Below, one piece after another: positions 59,459-64,000 of a stretch of DNA of 64,000 nucleotides. This DNA comes from Dyadobacter crusticola DSM 16708. GTDB taxonomy: Bacteria; Bacteroidota; Bacteroidia; Cytophagales; Spirosomataceae. A model generated the notes under the pieces. It was not told the DNA's origin and made no database searches. It saw only the letters and a list, made by a program, of their open reading frames with translations. Both the position numbers and the translations under genes were made by a program. The first letter of the stretch is position 1. Every line of letters begins with the position of its first letter. The stretch is taken from NCBI RefSeq assembly GCF_000701505.1, contig NZ_JNJB01000011.1:1-64000 (forward strand), written 5' to 3'.

Positions 59459-59661
59459 ATATCGTCCAGGTGCACTTTTTGTGTTTTTCCTTCTTTCGCT
59501 TCTTGTATTGAATCTGCTAGTTCCTTACGGTTGACTTCGTTGCTCATCAAGTACTCCGTAGTATCCAGCTCGGTTTTGAATGTTATGCCAACAGATTTAA
59601 AGAATGCCTTCAGAGCAGCTATCTGCTCGCTCTCTGCCTGTATGATTAACGTTTCCATCAT
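59449..59661 (-). CDS. Antitoxin partner of the YoeB-like toxin
   Basis: The 70-residue protein (METLIIQAESEQIAALKAFF then KSVGITFKTELDTTEYLMSNEVNRKELADSIQEAKEG) is of the DUF2683-like group found upstream of RelE/YoeB-type toxins in Bacteroidota. The acidic C-terminal helix would wrap the toxin. Its gene comes first and overlaps the toxin gene by 10 bases, the usual arrangement for co-translation and autoregulation. ATG at 59661 and 59658 are adjacent alternatives. It is not a classical Phd/YefM-like protein by sequence. Confidence 0.85.
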   Translation of the reverse strand: MMETLIIQAESEQIAALKAFFKSVGITFKTELDTTEYLMSNEVNRKELADSIQEAKEGKTQKVHLDDIWK

Positions 59662-59716
59662 TTGAAAGAATTTGCCTGATTAAATATACAAACATTTAAT
59701 CATAACGGGGTTACAC

Positions 59717-59785
59717 CTAATGAAATTCGAAGTATCCAACACAGCTTCGCTGATTAAGTTGGCGGCGGGGTTGGGGTTGATTTAG
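59717..59785 (+). pseudogene. Right copy of response-regulator 3' end
   Basis: The segment encodes the same peptide LMKFEVSNTASLIKLAAGLGLI and a TAG stop, but has no start or upstream domain. It is 69 bases long, and the differences from the left copy (ATA/ATT, CTT/TTG) do not change the protein. It ends 4 bases before the convergent aminotransferase gene, so it is probably the original end of the regulator gene, displaced by insertion of the cassette. Confidence 0.85.
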
Positions 59786-59789
59786 CTGG

Positions 59790-60860
59790 TTAAGGCTTTC
59801 TGAGAATATCGGATATAATCTTTAACCCGGTGCGGATCTCAGAATGACTTTCGACATTGCCTAGCGCAATCCGAAAACCATTGTTTTTTGAATCGCTTTC
59901 AACCTGATATGCTAAGCTAGTCACCACCTCAACGCCGGCATTTTTCAACTCACCCTCGAACACGGCGACATCCGTTTTGGGAGAAAGAGGGACCCAAAGA
60001 TGAAAACTGTTTTCGTGAGAAATGTATTGCAATCCGGTTAGTATTTCGCTTACGATCTTTTGCCTCGAAGTGCCTTCAACACGTTTTTCCTGGATAATGC
60101 GATCAGCAACGCCAGTGTTGATTAATTGTCCAACCAAAGTTGTCATCAAAGCAGGAGCGCCGCTGCCGGATAAACGTATTCCCTCTATAATATTGCTTTG
60201 CCATTTAGGCGGCGCGACGATGTAGGAGCATTTGAGCCCGGCTGCCAGTGGTTTGGCAAAACTGTAAATGTAAAAACTTCTTTCAGGTGCCAGTTCCGCA
60301 AAACTAGGGGGAGGCTGCACCTCAAGGAACCCGTAGGCATCATCGTCGATCAGCATCAAATCATATTTCCTTGCCACTTCCACAATTTCCCTGCGCCTGC
60401 TCTCAGGCATGGTAATGCACAAAGGATTATGAACAGTCGGCATCAGGTAAACCGCCTTCGCACTATCCTGACTGCAGATCCTTTCCAACGCATCTGGTAA
60501 CATGCCTTCACTGTCGAAGGCACAAGGAATTAGCCTCACATTGAGCATTCTGGCGAGTGCACTAAATCCGTTATACGTAATGGAATCGGTCACCACAACT
60601 TCTCCTGAAAATCTTGCACCGAGTAGAATAGAGGTCAATGCATTGTGCCCGCCTCCTGCAATAAGAATGTTCTCAGCGTCAATTATATGATCGGGCCGCG
60701 ACAGCCAGCGTGCACCGAGTTCACGGTCCTCCCCCACCCCTCCTACCGGCACCATACGCAGGTTTATTTCCTCAGGAATGCTAGCCAGCACGCCTTTCAT
60801 AAGCTCATGATGCGAACTGGTAAGGGGATAGTTAAAACGGAAATCGATCATTGATGTCAT
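59790..60860 (-). CDS. PLP-dependent aminotransferase, fold type I (MocR-like domain alone)
   Basis: From the ATG at 60860 the protein has 356 residues; a longer frame to 60917 is unlikely. It is an aspartate-aminotransferase-fold enzyme of the class I/II type that also forms the C-terminal domain of MocR regulators, but it lacks their GntR HTH. Visible parts are the PLP phosphate region ILIAGGGHNALTSILLGARF, YLMPTVHNPLCITM, LMLIDDDAYGFLE (aspartate) and YIYSFAKPLAAGLKCSYIVAPP with the Schiff-base lysine. The substrate is unknown. The stop faces the duplicated regulator end, 4 bases away. Confidence 0.88.
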   Translation of the reverse strand: MTSMIDFRFNYPLTSSHHELMKGVLASIPEEINLRMVPVGGVGEDRELGARWLSRPDHIIDAENILIAGGGHNALTSILLGARFSGEVVVTDSITYNGFSALARMLNVRLIPCAFDSEGMLPDALERICSQDSAKAVYLMPTVHNPLCITMPESRRREIVEVARKYDLMLIDDDAYGFLEVQPPPSFAELAPERSFYIYSFAKPLAAGLKCSYIVAPPKWQSNIIEGIRLSGSGAPALMTTLVGQLINTGVADRIIQEKRVEGTSRQKIVSEILTGLQYISHENSFHLWVPLSPKTDVAVFEGELKNAGVEVVTSLAYQVESDSKNNGFRIALGNVESHSEIRTGLKIISDILRKP

Positions 60861-60888
60861 ACTAATATGGTACTGAACTATAATACTG

Positions 60889-61197
60889 TTATTCCTTGGC
60901 AGCCATTGCAAATGCAAATCTTTTTTTCAAACCTATGTATGCGATCCACATCACGCAGAGGCCTCCATATGCCAGGTAAAGTCGATCCAGCTCAAAGGTT
61001 TTTGCATAGGAGTAATAGTACTGATATACACCTATGATCTGCTTTGAACCATTTAAGAGAGATAAAAATTGAAAGCAAGACGCGCCGAAGTCTAATGAAT
61101 TGATTTGCTCTCTTCGACATTGGAAGATCAAAACTGCCACATACACTATACCACCTAAACCAGTCCAACAGGCGGTAAAAAAGGGAGATACTTCCAT
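60889..61197 (-). CDS. Small membrane protein, unknown function
   Basis: From the ATG at 61197 the protein has 102 residues with two to three hydrophobic segments (about 6-25, 40-60, 72-92: FFTACWTGLGGIVYVAVLIF, LAYGGLCVMWIAYIGL). No family is recognised. It starts 4 bases after the stop of the 64-residue glycine-zipper peptide gene, so the two are a coupled pair. A role as immunity-type partner of that peptide is a guess. Confidence 0.6.
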   Translation of the reverse strand: MEVSPFFTACWTGLGGIVYVAVLIFQCRREQINSLDFGASCFQFLSLLNGSKQIIGVYQYYYSYAKTFELDRLYLAYGGLCVMWIAYIGLKKRFAFAMAAKE

Positions 61198-61201
61198 CAA
61201 A

Positions 61202-61396
61202 TCACATGTTTTGCTCCCTGCGCAGACGTTTTTCTGTATTTACCTCAGCAAGCCCGCAAACAAATGCCCCGATCAGTCCGCCAGTCACCGCGCCCGGAAA
61301 ACCAAACAAGGAACCTCCCAGCATTGCTCCTCCTCCAATTCCCGACAATGCCGCAGTAATTACCGACGCCCAATTTGTATGTGTAATTGCTTTCAT
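61202..61396 (-). CDS. Glycine-zipper small membrane peptide, bacteriocin-like
   Basis: From the ATG at 61396 the peptide has 64 residues: a short polar start (MKAITHTNWASVI), a glycine-rich hydrophobic core (SGIGGGAMLGGSLFGFPGAVTGGLIGAFVCGL with repeated GxxxG) and a basic tail (NTEKRLRREQNM). Glycine-zipper helices of this kind occur in two-peptide bacteriocins, holin-like and outer-membrane glycine-zipper proteins. No double-glycine leader is present. It is followed within 4 bases by a small polytopic protein. Confidence 0.6.
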   Translation of the reverse strand: MKAITHTNWASVITAALSGIGGGAMLGGSLFGFPGAVTGGLIGAFVCGLAEVNTEKRLRREQNM

Positions 61397-61492
61397 GATG
61401 GTCAAATGTTTTTGCCAGAGTTTATGACATTCGATTTACAAAATACAAACAATATAAACCTCCTTAAATGATCCTGCGGTACGTCTAATGTC

Positions 61493-62938
61493 TCAATTCG
61501 TCGCCAAACTCCCGAACGGAAATACTGCCGAGGTAACATGGGCGCGGTTCATGAGCTGACCGAGTTCTTTGGCTTTTTCGGGGAACTGTGGTGTGAGGTT
61601 GGTGGTCTCGGCGGGATCTTTGGAGAGGTCGTACAACTCCACCAATGCATCCGGGTTACCCGCTGCTTTCAATCGCACTGCCTTCCAGTTTCCCTGCCGC
61701 ACAGCCTGCCTCCCACCCTGCTCATGGAATTCCCAGTAGAGGTAATCGTGCTTCTTTTGGGTTGGCCTGCCCTTTAATGCATCCGTAAATGAAATCCCGT
61801 CGATATTGCGTGGCGCTTGCGCGTTGGCCAGCTCGGCGAAAGTGGGCAATATGTCCCAGAATGCGCCGATGTAGTCACTTTTAGAACCCGGCTTGATGGT
61901 TCCCGGCCAGCGCGCCGCAAAGGGTTCCCGGATTCCTCCTTCGTACAAGTCGCGCTTCACGCCCCTGAACCCGCCGCTGCTTCCAAAGAACTTAGGATCA
62001 GCGCCGCCCTCTACGTGCGGACCATTGTCACTAGTGAAGATCACCAAAGTATTTTTATCCAGACCTTTTTCCTTCAACTTGCTCATTACCTGTCCTACAT
62101 ACATATCCAGCCGAGCTACCATGGCCGCGAAAGTAGCCCGTGGGAATTCCTGCGATGCATAGCCGCCCGGAGTCGCATTACGACCATAATCAGCGCCTTT
62201 GTGAAATTTTTCTTCAAACTTTCCTTTGTACTTCTGAAAAAGGCTATCGTCAGGCACGAGCAGCTCTGCATGTGGAAGAATGTAGGGTAAAAAAAGGAAA
62301 AAAGGCTTTCCTGCCTGCTGTTTGTCCATAAACTGCAAAGCCTGCTGCTGGATCAGGTCCGGCGCATATTCTTTGTTGTACATCAGGTTTTTGTTCGCTT
62401 CCAGAACGATTTTCTCGCCGTTATTCCACAAATGATTGGGGTAGTAGCGGTGCGCCAGGCTCTGACAGTTATAACCGTAAAAATTATCAAAACCCTGCTT
62501 GTTGGGATCTCCCTCCGACCCTACCGGCCCCAAACCCCATTTGCCGAATGCAGCTGTGGTATAACCTGATTTTTTCAAAACTTCGGCAATGGTAGTGACC
62601 GAGTCGGCAATCGGGTACTGGCCTTCGGGTTCAACACTTTTATTGCCTCGAATGTAAGTGTGACCGGTATGTTGGCCAGTGAGCAAAGAAGAGCGCGAAG
62701 GTGCACACACGGAGGTACCTGCATAAAACTGGCTGAAAATCATCCCCTCCCGGGCTAGCTTGTCAATGTTGGGCGTTTTGATCAGCTTTTGACCATTAAA
62801 ACCTACGTCTCCATATCCGAGATCGTCGGCCAGGATAAAGATGATATTGGGCCGGCTGGGCTTTGGTGATTGGGCGTGCAGCATAACCGGCGATATGATA
62901 ATTGCCAAACAGAGGGCTGACAGAATCCTGAACTTCAT
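61493..62938 (-). CDS. Secreted type I sulfatase
   Basis: From the ATG at 62938 the protein has 481 residues with a signal peptide (MKFRILSALCLAIIISPVML). The metal-binding start is RPNIIFILADDLGYGDVGFNG (D38, D39). The active-site signature is SVCAPSRSSLLTGQH, with C78 as the residue that is converted to formylglycine by an external maturase. FTSDNGPH contributes further metal ligands. The family architecture (about 480-500 residues, arylsulfatase A-like) is complete. The substrate is unknown; sulfated glycans are typical. It is convergent with nothing and divergent from the LacI-type regulator at 63153, which may control it. Confidence 0.94.
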   Translation of the reverse strand: MKFRILSALCLAIIISPVMLHAQSPKPSRPNIIFILADDLGYGDVGFNGQKLIKTPNIDKLAREGMIFSQFYAGTSVCAPSRSSLLTGQHTGHTYIRGNKSVEPEGQYPIADSVTTIAEVLKKSGYTTAAFGKWGLGPVGSEGDPNKQGFDNFYGYNCQSLAHRYYPNHLWNNGEKIVLEANKNLMYNKEYAPDLIQQQALQFMDKQQAGKPFFLFLPYILPHAELLVPDDSLFQKYKGKFEEKFHKGADYGRNATPGGYASQEFPRATFAAMVARLDMYVGQVMSKLKEKGLDKNTLVIFTSDNGPHVEGGADPKFFGSSGGFRGVKRDLYEGGIREPFAARWPGTIKPGSKSDYIGAFWDILPTFAELANAQAPRNIDGISFTDALKGRPTQKKHDYLYWEFHEQGGRQAVRQGNWKAVRLKAAGNPDALVELYDLSKDPAETTNLTPQFPEKAKELGQLMNRAHVTSAVFPFGSLATN

Positions 62939-63152
62939 GACTTTTGGATGAATTGAAATTGATGTCAAAGTAGAAACGAGCTGAGTAGACCGGGAATTTA
63001 GGAAAATATTTTATTCTCTACTGAATTAGTGGACTTTCGTTTACATAAATATCAGGGTGCTTGTGCAGCCTTTCCTGATACCAGTGCTACTTCTTTGTTG
63101 TTTTTGGAAAAACGCGCTTTATATTGGGCGAAAATGCCTTCTGCTAATACCG

Positions 63153-64000
63153 ATGAAAAAAGATACTACTTACTATGGAGTGAAGGAAATTGCGCGACGG
63201 GCCAATGTGTCCATTGCAACCGTCGACAGGGTCATTCATAACCGGACAGGCGTTTCTGAAAAGACCAAGCGGAAAATTAATGAAATTATTAAGGAACTTG
63301 ATTACCAACCGAATATACTTGCAAGCAGACTAGCTTCACGGAAAATTATTACGCTGGCCGTTTTAATCCCGCGGGTTTCAGATGAAACGGATTTCTGGGA
63401 AGCGCCTTTGCGCGGTATCACGCGGGCGGAGTCTGAGATCAAGAAATACGGAATTGAAATTCTTCACTTCTTTTTTGATCTGAATGATAAGAATTCTTTC
63501 GAAGAGCAGTCGCGCAAGCTTTTGAAAGAAGATATACAAGGTGTGCTGCTCTCTCCTTCTTTCATTGAAGAATCGAAGGAGTTTGCACAGGCTTGTCACG
63601 ACAAAAAGATCCCAGTAACATTCATCGACTCCGATCTGCCGGGGCAGGATAATTTGTGCTATATCGGACCGCATTTATACCAAAGTGGTTATGTAGGCGC
63701 CAAATTGCTGACTTACCGTTTGAAAGAAAACAACAAAGTACTGGTAGTCAACATTTCCAAAGAGATTGATTACAATTACCTGCAGATCGAAAAAGGGTTC
63801 CGCGCTTACTTTACAGACCACGATCAACCCTGCGAAATTGTGCGGGTTGATATTCCGGATACAGATAATTTATCGGTAACCAATGCATTGACGCGCGTTT
63901 TGCACGAACATGAAGACCTGGAAGCCATTTTTGTAACCAATTCCAGGGTTTTCGCGGTTGCCTCGTTTTTGAAGAAGAGCAAGCGGACCGATATTTCGCT
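63153..64000 (+). CDS. LacI-family regulator, 3' end outside window
   Basis: My translation from the ATG at 63153 is open to the window edge (about 282 codons). The HTH and hinge are complete: GVKEIARRANVSIATVDRVI, then SEKTKRKINEIIKELDYQPNILASRLASRK. A periplasmic-binding-protein-like ligand domain follows (ITLAVLIPRVSDETDFWEAPLRGITRAESEIKKYGIEI). Such regulators bind palindromic operators and respond to a sugar or sugar phosphate. It diverges from the sulfatase gene over a 214-base gap, which points to control of sulfated-sugar use. The C-terminus is missing. Confidence 0.9.
   Translation, partial: MKKDTTYYGVKEIARRANVSIATVDRVIHNRTGVSEKTKRKINEIIKELDYQPNILASRLASRKIITLAVLIPRVSDETDFWEAPLRGITRAESEIKKYGIEILHFFFDLNDKNSFEEQSRKLLKEDIQGVLLSPSFIEESKEFAQACHDKKIPVTFIDSDLPGQDNLCYIGPHLYQSGYVGAKLLTYRLKENNKVLVVNISKEIDYNYLQIEKGFRAYFTDHDQPCEIVRVDIPDTDNLSVTNALTRVLHEHEDLEAIFVTNSRVFAVASFLKKSKRTDIS

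Overview
The window looks like a chromosomal segment of a Bacteroidota bacterium of the Cytophagales type (Dyadobacter or a relative would fit, but the genus is an inference). The grounds are two SusC/SusD pairs, an ECF sigma/FecR pair, C-terminal type IX secretion sorting domains (PNP motif plus beta-rich tail), LytTR and HisKA_3 two-component systems, starts without evident Shine-Dalgarno sequences, and a TTG-N17-TAnnTTTG promoter before ahpC.

Layout. 1-350: 5' end of an IS1182-type transposase and a hairpin. 544-2738: mqo (malate:quinone oxidoreductase) and a Uma2-type nuclease. 2822-24574: a large minus-strand carbohydrate locus. Read 5' to 3' it holds an FG-GAP/T9SS protein, a RhaT-type symporter, ECF sigma, FecR, an STN-bearing SusC with SusD, a second SusC/SusD pair, two GH71/GH99-like secreted proteins, a decayed haem-binding domain remnant, an FG-GAP protein and a ketose 3-epimerase-like enzyme. 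24693-27483: murF and an AhpC/AhpD peroxidase pair. 27511-27894: an 18-bp minisatellite of 16 copies, then three stem-loops. 27924-34756: a six-gene envelope operon of unknown function (three lipoproteins, three small or membrane proteins) preceded by a LytS/LytTR pair whose gene end and REP-like palindrome are triplicated in 72-bp units. 35014-39141: a T9SS protein, ahcY, a palindromic structured element and a lipoprotein. 39156-43039: MscS and a DUF898/M48/SHOCT operon. 43179-49228: a TolC/RND/MFP efflux operon next to an ArsR regulator. 50195-56351: a 1259-residue secreted glycosidase with three CBM6-like domains, a GlxA-type regulator and an M23 lipoprotein. 56624-59785: a TPR histidine kinase and LuxR-type regulator whose 3' end is duplicated around a YoeB-type toxin-antitoxin cassette. 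59790-64000: an aminotransferase, two small membrane proteins, a sulfatase and a truncated LacI-type regulator.

How it works together. In the carbohydrate locus, the sigma/FecR pair next to the STN-type SusC suggests substrate-responsive transcription. Two SusC/D pairs would import oligosaccharides made outside by the GH71/99-like proteins, and the symporter and epimerase would handle the released sugar; the glycan cannot be named from sequence alone. The most unusual structures are the toxin-antitoxin cassette bounded by a gene-end duplication with only synonymous differences, the 72-bp gene-end triplication, the minisatellite, the nested palindrome at 38284-38429, and the uncharacterised envelope operon.
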